A stretch of DNA of 64,000 bases from Caldovatus aquaticus (lineage in GTDB: Bacteria; Pseudomonadota; Alphaproteobacteria; Acetobacterales; Acetobacteraceae), in the NCBI RefSeq assembly GCF_019458025.1, contig NZ_JAHZUY010000013.1:1-64000 (forward strand). Reading direction: 5' to 3'. Below are positions 35,380-43,673 of the stretch, one piece after another; position 1 is the stretch's first letter, and the number at the start of each line of letters is the position of its first letter. The translations under genes were made by a program, and so were the position numbers. Under the pieces are notes generated by a model. The model did no database searches, was not told the DNA's origin, and saw nothing but the letters and a program-made list of their open reading frames with translations.

Positions 35380-35613
35380 ATGCCCAGGTGCGATCAGTGC
35401 GGCAACGACTACGACAAGACCTTCCAGCTGACCAAGGACGGCCGGACCTGGACCTTCGACAGCTTCGAATGCGCGATCCAGGCGGTCGCGCCCGTCTGCC
35501 CGAACTGCGGCGTGCGCGTCGCCGGGCACGGCGTGGAGGAGGGCGGGCAGATCTACTGCTGCGCGCATTGCGCCCGCGCCCGGGGCGCGCACGAGGTGAG
35601 GGACCGGGCCTGA
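35380..35613 (+). CDS. Small Cys-rich, probably zinc-binding protein
   Basis: 77 aa with nine cysteines in pairs: CDQC at residues 4-7, a single Cys in [14 protein letters not shown] near 46-49 and CCAHC near 63-67. The spacing suggests two zinc knuckles; the GHG between them may supply a ligand. Similar small proteins annotated as metallothionein- or TRASH-like occur in Proteobacteria, with no defined role. GGGAGGAGAG precedes the ATG. Cytosolic. Confidence 0.7.
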   Translation: MPRCDQCGNDYDKTFQLTKDGRTWTFDSFECAIQAVAPVCPNCGVRVAGHGVEEGGQIYCCAHCARARGAHEVRDRA

Positions 35614-35878
35614 GCGCCCGCCCCGGCCCGGCAGGCGCCGCCCCGCCGCGGCGCGCCGGGCGCCGCTGATCCCGCCGCGCGGCCGCGCCGGCGCGCCCGG
35701 CGGCGGCTTGCGCCGGGGCATCGTTTCCGCCATATCCCCGCCGCCGGCGCGGGCCCCGCCCGTGCCGGCAATCCGCACGCGGCGCCCCCTTCCTGCATCC
35801 TCAGGCAAGGGTCCGGTCCCCCGGCGACGGGGGGACGCCGCGGAGGCCCAACCGGACCACCAGGAAGGAGTCTCGCCC

Positions 35879-36775
35879 ATGGCGATGCCCGAGGTCACCC
35901 TGCGCCAGCTGCTCGAGGCCGGCGTCCATTTCGGCCACCATACCCGGCGCTGGAACCCGAAGATGGCGCCCTACATCTTCGGCGTGCGCAACCAGGTCCA
36001 CATCCTGGATCTGCGCCAGACCGTGCCGATGCTGGAGCGCGCGCTGCGCGCGATCCGCGACGTGGTCGCCGCCGGCGGGCGGGTGCTGTTCGTCGGCACC
36101 AAGAAGGCCGCCGCCGAGTACGTGGCCGAAGCGGCGAAGCGCTGCGGCCAGTACTACGTCAACCACCGCTGGCTGGGCGGCACCCTGACCAACTGGAAGA
36201 CCATCACCGCCTCGATCCGACGCCTGCGCCAGCTCGAGGAGCAGCTCGCCGGCAATACCGCCGGCCTGACCAAGAAAGAGATCCTGATGCTGACGCGCCA
36301 GCGCGACAAGCTCGAGCGCGCGCTCGGCGGCATCAAGGAGATGGGCGGCCTGCCCGACATCCTGTTCGTCATCGACACGGTGAAGGAGAAGCTCGCGATC
36401 GAGGAGGCCAACAAGCTCGGCATCCCGGTCGTGGCGGTGGTGGATTCCAACTCCGACCCCTCCGGCATCGCCTACCCGATCCCCGGCAACGACGACGCGA
36501 TCCGCGCCATCAACCTCTATTGCGACCTGGTGGCCGCCGCCGTGCTCGACGGCATCTCGGCCGAGCTGCAGGCCTCGGGGGTGGACATCGGCGCCGCCGC
36601 CGAGCCGCTGCCGGAAGAGCTCCCGCCCGAGGCGGCGGGCGAGCCGCTGTTCGAGGGCGAGGCGCCGGGCCGGGCGCTGGCCGCGATGGACCGCGAGGAT
36701 ATGGAGCGGGAGCTGCGCGAGGAGCTCGCCCAGACGGGCGGCGGCGCGGACGAGGCCCGGCCGGGCCAGGGCTGA
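35879..36775 (+). CDS. rpsB: 30S ribosomal protein S2
   Basis: 298 aa; the core ([81 protein letters not shown]-like end) is universal, with an acidic C-terminal extension of about 45 residues common in this group. AAGGAG lies eight bases before the ATG. It opens the translation block with tsf 32 bases downstream. The 265 bases before it carry no clear promoter or known leader element that I could recognise. Confidence 0.97.
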   Translation: MAMPEVTLRQLLEAGVHFGHHTRRWNPKMAPYIFGVRNQVHILDLRQTVPMLERALRAIRDVVAAGGRVLFVGTKKAAAEYVAEAAKRCGQYYVNHRWLGGTLTNWKTITASIRRLRQLEEQLAGNTAGLTKKEILMLTRQRDKLERALGGIKEMGGLPDILFVIDTVKEKLAIEEANKLGIPVVAVVDSNSDPSGIAYPIPGNDDAIRAINLYCDLVAAAVLDGISAELQASGVDIGAAAEPLPEELPPEAAGEPLFEGEAPGRALAAMDREDMERELREELAQTGGGADEARPGQG

Positions 36776-36807
36776 GGCCGGAAGCAACCGAGGGGAGACG
36801 ACACGCC

Positions 36808-37734
36808 ATGGCCGAGATCACGGCGGCGATGGTCCGCGAGCTGCGCGAGAAGACCGGCGCCGGCATGATGGACTGCAAGAAGGCGCTCAGCGAGACCGGC
36901 GGCGACATGGAGGCCGCGGTGGACTGGCTGCGCAAGAAGGGTCTCTCGGTCGCAGCCAAGAAGAGCGGGCGCGTCGCCGCCGAGGGGCTGATCGGCGTCG
37001 CCAGCGGCCCGAAGGTCGCGGGGATGGTCGAGGTCAACGCCGAGACCGACTTCGTCGCCCGCAACGAGATGTTCCAGAACTTCGTCGCCGAGGTGGCGGG
37101 CCTCGTGCTGTCGGTCGGCGAGGACGTGGAGGCGCTGAAGCGCGCCACCTATCCCGGCACCACCCACACGGTGCAGGACGAGCTGACGCGGCTGATCGCC
37201 ACCATCGGCGAGAACATGACGATCCGGCGCGCCCGCCGGCTGCAGGTCGAGAACGGCGTGGTCGCGACCTATGTGCACAACGCCGTCCGCCCGGGGCTCG
37301 GCAAGATCGGCGTGCTGGTCGCGATCGAGGGGCCGGGCGAGCTCGAGGTGCTCGAGACCCTCGGGCGCCAGGTCGGCATGCACGTCGCCGCCGCCCGCCC
37401 CGAGGCGCTCGACATCGCCGGCGTGGACCCCTCCGCGCTCGCGCGCGAGAAGGCGGTGCTGATGGAGCAGGCGCGCGCCTCCGGCAAGCCCGAGGCGATC
37501 GTCGAGAAGATGGTCGAGGGCCGGATCCGCAAGTACTACGAGGAGGTCGTCCTGCTCGAGCAGGTCTGGGTCCACGACGGCGAGACCCGGGTGAAGGAGG
37601 TGGCGCGCAAGGCCGGGGTGAGGATCACCGGCTTCGCCCGCTTCCAGCTCGGCGAGGGGATCGAGCGGCAGGCGAGCGACTTCGCCGCCGAGGTCGCCGC
37701 CGCCGCGGGTGCGTCCGCCGCCGGCGCTTCCTGA
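36808..37734 (+). CDS. tsf: Elongation factor Ts
   Basis: 308 aa. The N-terminal UBA-like region ([54 protein letters not shown]) and the core [16 protein letters not shown] motif that inserts between EF-Tu domains are intact. EF-Ts recycles EF-Tu-GDP. GAGGGGAG precedes the ATG. It is followed by a strong hairpin (37761-37789). Confidence 0.97.
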   Translation: MAEITAAMVRELREKTGAGMMDCKKALSETGGDMEAAVDWLRKKGLSVAAKKSGRVAAEGLIGVASGPKVAGMVEVNAETDFVARNEMFQNFVAEVAGLVLSVGEDVEALKRATYPGTTHTVQDELTRLIATIGENMTIRRARRLQVENGVVATYVHNAVRPGLGKIGVLVAIEGPGELEVLETLGRQVGMHVAAARPEALDIAGVDPSALAREKAVLMEQARASGKPEAIVEKMVEGRIRKYYEEVVLLEQVWVHDGETRVKEVARKAGVRITGFARFQLGEGIERQASDFAAEVAAAAGASAAGAS

Positions 37735-37760
37735 CAGCCGCGCGAGCCGGCGCCCGCCCC

Positions 37761-37793
37761 GCCGCCCGGCCTCGCCGCGGCCGGGCGGCTTTG
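37761..37793 (+). terminator. Intrinsic terminator or attenuator after tsf
   Basis: GCCGCCCGGCC (37761-37771) and GGCCGGGCGGC (37779-37789) form an 11-bp perfect stem with a 7-base loop, followed by TTTGCCTT. It sits 27 bases past the tsf stop and would separate rpsB-tsf from pyrH onward. Confidence 0.6.
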
Positions 37794-37876
37794 CCTTGCC
37801 CGGCCCCGGGGCGCTGCCTATGGTGCCCCGCCCGATGGACGACCGTTCCGGCCCTGCCGAAGGCCCCGCCGCACCG

Positions 37877-38611
37877 ATGACCGCCGTCAAGCCGCCCCTC
37901 TACAAGCGCGTCCTGCTGAAGGTCTCCGGCGAGGCCCTCATGGGCGAGCGCGAATACGGCCTCGACACCGCCGCCTGCCGGCGCATCGCCGAGGACGTGA
38001 AGGGCGTGGTGGACCTCGGCGTCCAGGTCTGCCTGGTCATCGGCGGCGGCAACATCTTCCGCGGCGTCTCCGCCGCCGCCGCCGGCATGGACCGCGCCCA
38101 GGCCGACTACATCGGCATGCTCGCCACCGTGATGAACGCGCTCGCCATGCAGTCGGCGCTCGAGAAGATCGGGGTCGCCACGCGCGTGCAGTCGGCGATC
38201 CCGATGACCTCGGTCTGCGAGCCCTACATCCGCCGCCGCGCCGAGCGGCACATGGAGAAGGGCCGCGTCGTCATCTTCGCCGCCGGCACGGGCAATCCGT
38301 TCTTCACCACCGACACCGCCGCCGCGCTGCGCGCCGCCGAGATGCGCTGCGACGCGCTGTTCAAGGGCACCCAGGTGGACGGCGTCTATTCCGCCGACCC
38401 GCGCAAGAACCCGCGCGCCGAACGGTACGAGACGCTCACCTACCTCGACATGCTGGCGCGCGACCTGCAGGTGATGGACGCCGCGGCGATCAGCCTCGCG
38501 CGGGAGAACAAGCTGCCGATCGTGGTCTTCAACATCCACGAGCCCGGCGCCTTCACCGCCGTGATGAAGGGCGAGGGGCGCTTCACCACCGTCGTCGAGC
38601 AGACCCAGTAG
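37877..38611 (+). CDS. pyrH: UMP kinase
   Basis: 244 aa from this start, matching the family (about 240). [74 protein letters not shown] and [17 protein letters not shown] are the UMP-binding and ATP-binding blocks. It phosphorylates UMP to UDP. In-frame ATGs at 37835 and 37820 exist, but the N-terminus from 37877 ([14 protein letters not shown]) fits known UMP kinases best. frr follows after 27 bases. Confidence 0.95.
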   Translation: MTAVKPPLYKRVLLKVSGEALMGEREYGLDTAACRRIAEDVKGVVDLGVQVCLVIGGGNIFRGVSAAAAGMDRAQADYIGMLATVMNALAMQSALEKIGVATRVQSAIPMTSVCEPYIRRRAERHMEKGRVVIFAAGTGNPFFTTDTAAALRAAEMRCDALFKGTQVDGVYSADPRKNPRAERYETLTYLDMLARDLQVMDAAAISLARENKLPIVVFNIHEPGAFTAVMKGEGRFTTVVEQTQ

Positions 38612-38638
38612 CAGCAACCGCAGGGGGAGGGTGCGGCC

Positions 38639-39205
38639 ATGCCCGCCGACCTCAAGACGCTCAAGCAGGATCTCCAGCGCCGGATGGAGGGGGCGATCGA
38701 GACCTTGAAGCGCGAGTTCGCCGGCCTGCGCACCGGCCGCGCCAGCCCCGCGCTGCTCGAGCCCGTCCGGGTCGAGGCCTATGGCGGCCACCAGCCGCTC
38801 AACCAGGTGGCCAACGTCTCGGTCGCCGGCCCGGCGATGCTCTCCGTGCAGGTCTGGGACAAGTCGCTGGTCAAGGCGGTGGAGAGCGCGATCCGCGAGG
38901 CCAATCTCGGCCTCAACCCGCAGACCGAGGGCCAGGTGATCCGCGTCCCCCTCCCCCCGCTGACCGAGCAGCGCCGCAACGAGCTGGTCAAGGCCGCGCA
39001 CCGCTATGCGGAAGGGGCGCGCGTCGCGATCCGCGGCGTGCGGCGCGACGGCATGGAGCAGATCAAGGCCTTGGACAAGAAGCACGAGATCGGCGAGGAC
39101 GAGTCGCGCCGCTGGCACGACGAGGTGCAGAAGCTGACCGACCTCTACATCAAGAAGGTGGACGAGCTGCTCCACGAGAAGGAGAAGGACATCCGCCACG
39201 TCTGA
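38639..39205 (+). CDS. frr: Ribosome recycling factor
   Basis: 188 aa, standard length. LRTGRASPALLEPVRVEAYG, the hinge VPLPPLTEQRRNELVKAAHR and the C-terminal long helix (DEVQKLTDLYIKKVDELLHE) are intact. RRF with EF-G splits post-termination ribosomes. GGGGGAGG precedes the ATG. Its place between pyrH and uppS is conserved in Proteobacteria. Confidence 0.97.
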   Translation: MPADLKTLKQDLQRRMEGAIETLKREFAGLRTGRASPALLEPVRVEAYGGHQPLNQVANVSVAGPAMLSVQVWDKSLVKAVESAIREANLGLNPQTEGQVIRVPLPPLTEQRRNELVKAAHRYAEGARVAIRGVRRDGMEQIKALDKKHEIGEDESRRWHDEVQKLTDLYIKKVDELLHEKEKDIRHV

Positions 39206-39287
39206 TGGCACGCCGCGACCACGCGCAGCGGAGCCCGGGGATGGGCCGCATCCAGCCACGCCGCGGGAGCTCCCGCCGCGCCGGGCC

Positions 39288-40133
39288 ATGGCGGACGGCT
39301 TGAGCGGCGCCGCCCGGCCCGGACCGGCCGCGGAGGAGGCTCCGCCGCCGCCGGCCCATGTCGGCATCATCATGGACGGCAACCGCCGCTGGGCGGAGGC
39401 GCGCGGCCTGCCGGTCTCGCTCGGCCACCGCGCCGGGGCGGAGGCGGCGCGCCGGACCATCGAGGCGGCCGGCCGCATGGGCATCTCCTGGCTGACCCTG
39501 TTCGCCTTCTCCTCGGAGAACTGGCGCCGGCCCGCGGAGGAGGTGAGCGCGCTGACCGGCCTCCTCCGCCTCTACCTGCGCAGCGAGGTCGCGACCCTGG
39601 TGAAGGAGGGGGTGCGCCTGCGCGTGATCGGCGAGCACGACCGCTTCGGCCCGGACCTCGCCCGCGCCATCGAGGCGGCGGAGGCCGCCACCGCCGGCGG
39701 CACGCGGCTCAACCTCACCGTGGCGCTCTCCTACGGCGGCCGGGCCGAGATCCTCGCCGCGGCGCGGGCGGTGGCGCGCGCGGCGCGCTCCGGCACGCTC
39801 GATCCGGAGGCGCTCGACGAGACCGCCTTCGCCCGTTTCCTGCACACCGCCGGGATGCCCGATCCCGACCTCATCATCCGCACCTCGGGCGAGCAGCGGC
39901 TCTCGAACTTCCTGCTCTGGCAGGCGGCCTACGCCGAGTTCGTCTTCACCGAGGTGCTGTGGCCCGATTTCGGCCCGGCCGATCTCGCCCGCGCGGTGGC
40001 GGAATTCCATCGCCGCGAGCGGCGCTACGGGCTGCGCCGCGGACCGGCGCCGGCCGGCGGGGCCTCCCCGGCGCCGCCGGCCGAGGGCGGACCGCCGCCG
40101 GAGGCGATGCCGCCGGCCGCCGTGGCGGGCTGA
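39288..40133 (+). CDS. uppS: Undecaprenyl diphosphate synthase (cis-prenyltransferase)
   Basis: 281 aa. HVGIIMDGNRRWAEARGLPV (catalytic Asp), GHRAGAEAARRTIEAA, TLFAFSSENWRRPAEEV and LIIRTSGEQRLSNFLLWQAA then YAEFVF are the five conserved regions. It makes the C55 lipid carrier for peptidoglycan. An Ala/Pro-rich tail of about 35 residues follows the usual end. The cdsA gene starts one base after the stop. Confidence 0.95.
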   Translation: MADGLSGAARPGPAAEEAPPPPAHVGIIMDGNRRWAEARGLPVSLGHRAGAEAARRTIEAAGRMGISWLTLFAFSSENWRRPAEEVSALTGLLRLYLRSEVATLVKEGVRLRVIGEHDRFGPDLARAIEAAEAATAGGTRLNLTVALSYGGRAEILAAARAVARAARSGTLDPEALDETAFARFLHTAGMPDPDLIIRTSGEQRLSNFLLWQAAYAEFVFTEVLWPDFGPADLARAVAEFHRRERRYGLRRGPAPAGGASPAPPAEGGPPPEAMPPAAVAG

Positions 40134-40134
40134 C

Positions 40135-41052
40135 ATGAGCACGACCGCCTTCGGCGGCGACGAGGGGTCTCCGAGCCGCGCCGCGTCGCCGGGCACGGCG
40201 CCCCCCCGCCGCTGGACCGACCTGCGCAAGCGGGTGCTGTCGGCGCTGGTGCTCGGGCCCGCGGCGCTCGCCTGCATCTGGTTCGGCGCCGCGCTCTGGA
40301 CCGTGCTGGTCGCGGCCGCTGCGGCGGTGCTCGCCTGGGAATGGGTGCATCTGTGCGGACTGAGCACCCGCGCCGCGCCGGGGATCGCGGTGCCGGCGGC
40401 GGTGCTGGCGGCCGGCGCGCTGGCGGTCGCGGGCTGGCCGCTGGCCGGCCTCGCGCTGCTGGTCGCGGGCTTCGGCCTCACCTGGATCGGCGCCGCCAGG
40501 CTCGGCGCCGCCGGGCGCCTGCCGGCGCGCGACGGCGTGGCCGTGCCCGCCGGCGCGCTCGCCGCCGGGGTGCTGTACATCGGCCTCGCCGGGCTGGCGC
40601 TGATCACGCTGCGCGACGACAACGACGCGGGCCGCGCGAATGTGCTATTTCTTTTTCTCGTGGTCTGGGCGAGCGACATCGGCGCCTACGTGACGGGCCG
40701 TGCGCTGGGCGGGCCGAAGCTCGCGCCGGCTGTCTCTCCGAACAAGACCTGGTCGGGCGCGGCGGGCGGCTTGGCCGCGGCGGTGCTGGTAGGGACGGCC
40801 GCCGCCGCGGTCCTCGCGCCGGGAGGAGAAGCGTGGCGCAGCATGGCGGTGGCGGCCTTCCTCGGCGTGATGGCGCAGGCGGGGGACCTGCTGGAGAGCT
40901 GGATCAAGCGCCGCTTCCGGGTGAAGGACGCCTCCCGGCTGATCCCCGGGCACGGCGGGCTGCTCGACCGGCTGGACGGCGTGCTGGCGGCGGCGCCGGC
41001 GGCGGCGCTGCTCGCCTGGATCCTCGGTGCGGGGACGCCGCTCTGGCAATGA
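40135..41052 (+). CDS. cdsA: Phosphatidate cytidylyltransferase
   Basis: 305 aa with about eight membrane segments. The CDS family signature is complete near the C-terminus: SWIKRRFRVKDASRLIPGHG followed by [28 protein letters not shown] and VSPNKTWSGAAGG precede it. It makes CDP-diacylglycerol for phospholipid synthesis at the inner membrane. ATGA overlap couples it to dxr. Confidence 0.95.
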   Translation: MSTTAFGGDEGSPSRAASPGTAPPRRWTDLRKRVLSALVLGPAALACIWFGAALWTVLVAAAAAVLAWEWVHLCGLSTRAAPGIAVPAAVLAAGALAVAGWPLAGLALLVAGFGLTWIGAARLGAAGRLPARDGVAVPAGALAAGVLYIGLAGLALITLRDDNDAGRANVLFLFLVVWASDIGAYVTGRALGGPKLAPAVSPNKTWSGAAGGLAAAVLVGTAAAAVLAPGGEAWRSMAVAAFLGVMAQAGDLLESWIKRRFRVKDASRLIPGHGGLLDRLDGVLAAAPAAALLAWILGAGTPLWQ

Positions 41053-42257
41053 GCGCCGCGGCTCCGGAGAGCGCCGGAAGGGCGCTGCCCCGCCGCGTCA
41101 GCGTGCTCGGCAGCACCGGCTCGGTCGGGCGCAGCACCGTCGCGCTGCTCGAGGCCGCGCCGCCCGGCACCTTCGCGGTCGAGGCGCTGGTCGCCGGGCG
41201 GGACGCCGCCACCCTCGCCGCCCAGGCGCGGCGGCTCGGCGCACGCCGGGCCGTGCTCGCCGACCCGGCGGGCTACGCGGCGCTGCGCGAGGCGCTCGCC
41301 GGCACGGGGATCCGCGTCGCCGCGGGCGCCGAGGCGGCCGAGGAGGCGGCGGCCGCCGCCGCCGACTGGACGATGGCGGCGATCGTCGGCGCCGCCGGGC
41401 TGCGGCCGACGCTGGCCGCGCTGCGCCGGGGCGGCGTGCTCGCGCTCGCCAACAAGGAGAGCCTGGTCTGCGCCGGCGAGCTGGTGCTGGCCGAGGCCCG
41501 CCGCGCCGGCGCCACCATCCTGCCGGTGGATTCCGAGCACAGCGCGATCTTCCAGGCGCTCGATTCGCGCGACCCGGCGGCGGTCGAGAAGATCGTGCTC
41601 ACCGCCTCGGGCGGGCCCTGCCGGCTGATGGACCAGGCGCAGATGGCGGCGGTGACGCCGGAGATCGCGGTCCGCCACCCGGTCTGGCGCATGGGCGCCA
41701 AGATCAGCGTCGATTCCGCCACCATGATGAACAAGGGGCTCGAGCTGATCGAGGCGGCGCGCCTGTTCCCGGTGCCGGAGGAGCGGATCGAGGTGCTGGT
41801 CCACCCCCAGTCCGCCGTGCACGGGCTGGTGCAGTACGCCGACGGCTCGATCATCGCCCAGCTCGGCACGCCGGACATGCGCACGCCCATCGCCTACGCG
41901 CTCGCCTGGCCGCGGCGCATGGCGGTGGACCTGCCGCGGCTCGACCTCGCGGCGCTCGGGCGGCTCGAATTCGCGGCGCCCGACCTCGCCCGCTTCCCCG
42001 CGCTGCGCCTCGCGCGCGAGGCCTTGCGGGCGGGCGGCGGCGCCCCCACCATCCTGAACGCGGCGAACGAGGCCGCGGTCGGGCTGTTCCTCGACCGCCG
42101 CCTCGGCTTCCTCGACATCGCCGCGGTCGTGGAGGAGACGCTCGCGCGGCTGGGGGCGCCGCCGGCCGAGGGGCTGGAGGCGATCCTCGCCCTCGACGCG
42201 GCGGCGCGGGAGGAGGCCCTGCGCTGCGCCGCGGCGCGCCGGATCCGGGCGGCGTGA
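41049..42257 (+). CDS. dxr: 1-deoxy-D-xylulose 5-phosphate reductoisomerase
   Basis: 402 aa. VSVLGSTGSVGRSTVALLEA is the NADPH loop; LALANKESLVCAGELV, VDSEHSAIFQAL, TASGGPCRLMD and MGAKISVDSATMMNKGLELI carry the metal and substrate residues. It makes MEP in the non-mevalonate isoprenoid pathway, feeding uppS. The start overlaps the cdsA stop (ATGA). Confidence 0.96.
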   Translation: MSAAAPESAGRALPRRVSVLGSTGSVGRSTVALLEAAPPGTFAVEALVAGRDAATLAAQARRLGARRAVLADPAGYAALREALAGTGIRVAAGAEAAEEAAAAAADWTMAAIVGAAGLRPTLAALRRGGVLALANKESLVCAGELVLAEARRAGATILPVDSEHSAIFQALDSRDPAAVEKIVLTASGGPCRLMDQAQMAAVTPEIAVRHPVWRMGAKISVDSATMMNKGLELIEAARLFPVPEERIEVLVHPQSAVHGLVQYADGSIIAQLGTPDMRTPIAYALAWPRRMAVDLPRLDLAALGRLEFAAPDLARFPALRLAREALRAGGGAPTILNAANEAAVGLFLDRRLGFLDIAAVVEETLARLGAPPAEGLEAILALDAAAREEALRCAAARRIRAA

Positions 42258-42266
42258 GCCCTTCCG

Positions 42267-42296
42267 GGCGCGGCGGGGAGCGCACGCCGCCGCGCC
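42267..42296 (+). terminator. Hairpin between dxr and rseP
   Basis: GGCGCGGCGG (42267-42276) pairs perfectly with CCGCCGCGCC (42287-42296) across a 10-base loop; only TTCC follows. It may attenuate transcription rather than end it, since the neighbouring genes normally form one operon. Confidence 0.35.
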
Positions 42297-42346
42297 TTCC
42301 GGCCGGGCGCGCGGCGCCGTTCATGCCTGCTCAGGAGAGCTGATCC

Positions 42347-43474
42347 TTGGACCTTCTGCCCGATCCGTTCCGTACCATCCTCGCCTTCGTGGTGGTGCTC
42401 GGCGTGCTGGTGTTCGTCCACGAGCTCGGCCACTACCTCGCGGCGCGCTGGCGCGGCGTGCATGTGGAGGCGTTCTCGATCGGCTTCGGGCGCCCGCTCT
42501 GGTCGTGGACCGACCGGCGCGGCACGAACTGGCGCGTCGGCTGGATCCCACTCGGCGGCTACGTGAAGCTGCACGGGCAGGAGCATCCGGGCGAGGCGCC
42601 GCCCGAGCAGCGCGCGCGCTACCGCCGCGGCGAGACCTTCCACGAGAAGCCGGTGGGCGACCGCGCGATCGTCGTCGCGGCCGGCCCGCTCGCCAATTTC
42701 CTCCTCGCGGCGGTGCTGTTCGCCGCCCTGTTCGGCACCGTCGGCGTGCCCAGGACCAGCACGGCCGTCGGCGGCGTCGTCGAGGGCTCGGCCGCCGAGC
42801 GCGCCGGCCTGCGGCCGGGCGACCGCGTCCTCGCGCTCGACTCGACGCCGGTGAACCGCTTCGAGGAGCTGCAGCGCTACGTGCAGGCGCGGCCGGGCGT
42901 GCCGATCGAGATCCGCGTCCGCCGTGGCGAGCAGGAACTGACGCTGCGCGCGGTGCCGGAGCCGGCGGGCGCGGCCGCCGCTCCGGGCGGCGCCCGCGGC
43001 GGGATCGGGGTGCTCGGCATCCGCGGCGGAGCGGTGGTCTATGAGCGGCTCGGGCCGCTGGAGGCGATCTGGACCGGCGCGGCCCACACCGCCGAGATCA
43101 CCTGGCAGACCCTGGCGGGCGTCTGGCAGATGATCGCCGGCGAGCGCGGCACCGAGGAGCTGGGCGGGCCGCTCCGCATCGCCCAGCTCTCGGGCCAGGT
43201 GGCGGAGATGGGCTGGGCGAGCCTCGTCAGCTTCATCGCCGTGCTGTCGGTCAACCTTGCGCTGATCAACCTGTTCCCGATCCCGCTCCTCGACGGCGGG
43301 CACCTCCTGTTCTACGCGGCGGAGGCGCTGCGCGGCCGCCCCTTGCCGCCGCGCGCCCAGGAGATCGGGCTGCGGGCGGGCTTCGCGCTGCTGATCACGC
43401 TGTTCCTGTTCGCCACCTGGAACGACCTGGCGCAGTGGGGGGTGTTCCGCTGGATCGCGGGAATCGCCGGCTGA
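42347..43474 (+). CDS. rseP: RIP metalloprotease RseP (site-2 protease)
   Basis: 375 aa. The zinc motif VHELGHYLAARWRGV lies in the first membrane segment; a single PDZ domain follows at about residues 125-205 (VEGSAAERAGLRPGDRVLAL), and the last membrane part contains ALINLFPIPLLDGGHLLFYA with the third zinc ligand Asp. It cleaves membrane-bound anti-sigma factors in the envelope stress response. The start is TTG with CAGGAGAG seven bases upstream. It lies directly before bamA, as usual. Confidence 0.95.
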   Translation: MDLLPDPFRTILAFVVVLGVLVFVHELGHYLAARWRGVHVEAFSIGFGRPLWSWTDRRGTNWRVGWIPLGGYVKLHGQEHPGEAPPEQRARYRRGETFHEKPVGDRAIVVAAGPLANFLLAAVLFAALFGTVGVPRTSTAVGGVVEGSAAERAGLRPGDRVLALDSTPVNRFEELQRYVQARPGVPIEIRVRRGEQELTLRAVPEPAGAAAAPGGARGGIGVLGIRGGAVVYERLGPLEAIWTGAAHTAEITWQTLAGVWQMIAGERGTEELGGPLRIAQLSGQVAEMGWASLVSFIAVLSVNLALINLFPIPLLDGGHLLFYAAEALRGRPLPPRAQEIGLRAGFALLITLFLFATWNDLAQWGVFRWIAGIAG

Positions 43475-43673
43475 CCCCCGGTTGAGAGCCCGCGCCGCGG
43501 CGCGGATCGCGGGGACAGGCGAGCGCCCGCGCCCGGACGGGGCGGCCGGTCTCCGGGCGCGGTCCGATCCGGGGCAGGGCCGCCGCGGGGCCGTCGTGCA
43601 GGGGGTGGCGGGGCCGCACCGGGCCGGTTAGTGTGCCGCCCCTCCGCAACCCTCGCTTTCGGGTCCGAGTCGC

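Noticed and set aside
35708-35736. TTGCGC-N17-CATATC as an rpsB promoter
   Set aside because: Each hexamer matches the consensus at only 3 of 6 positions, which is not better than chance in this region.
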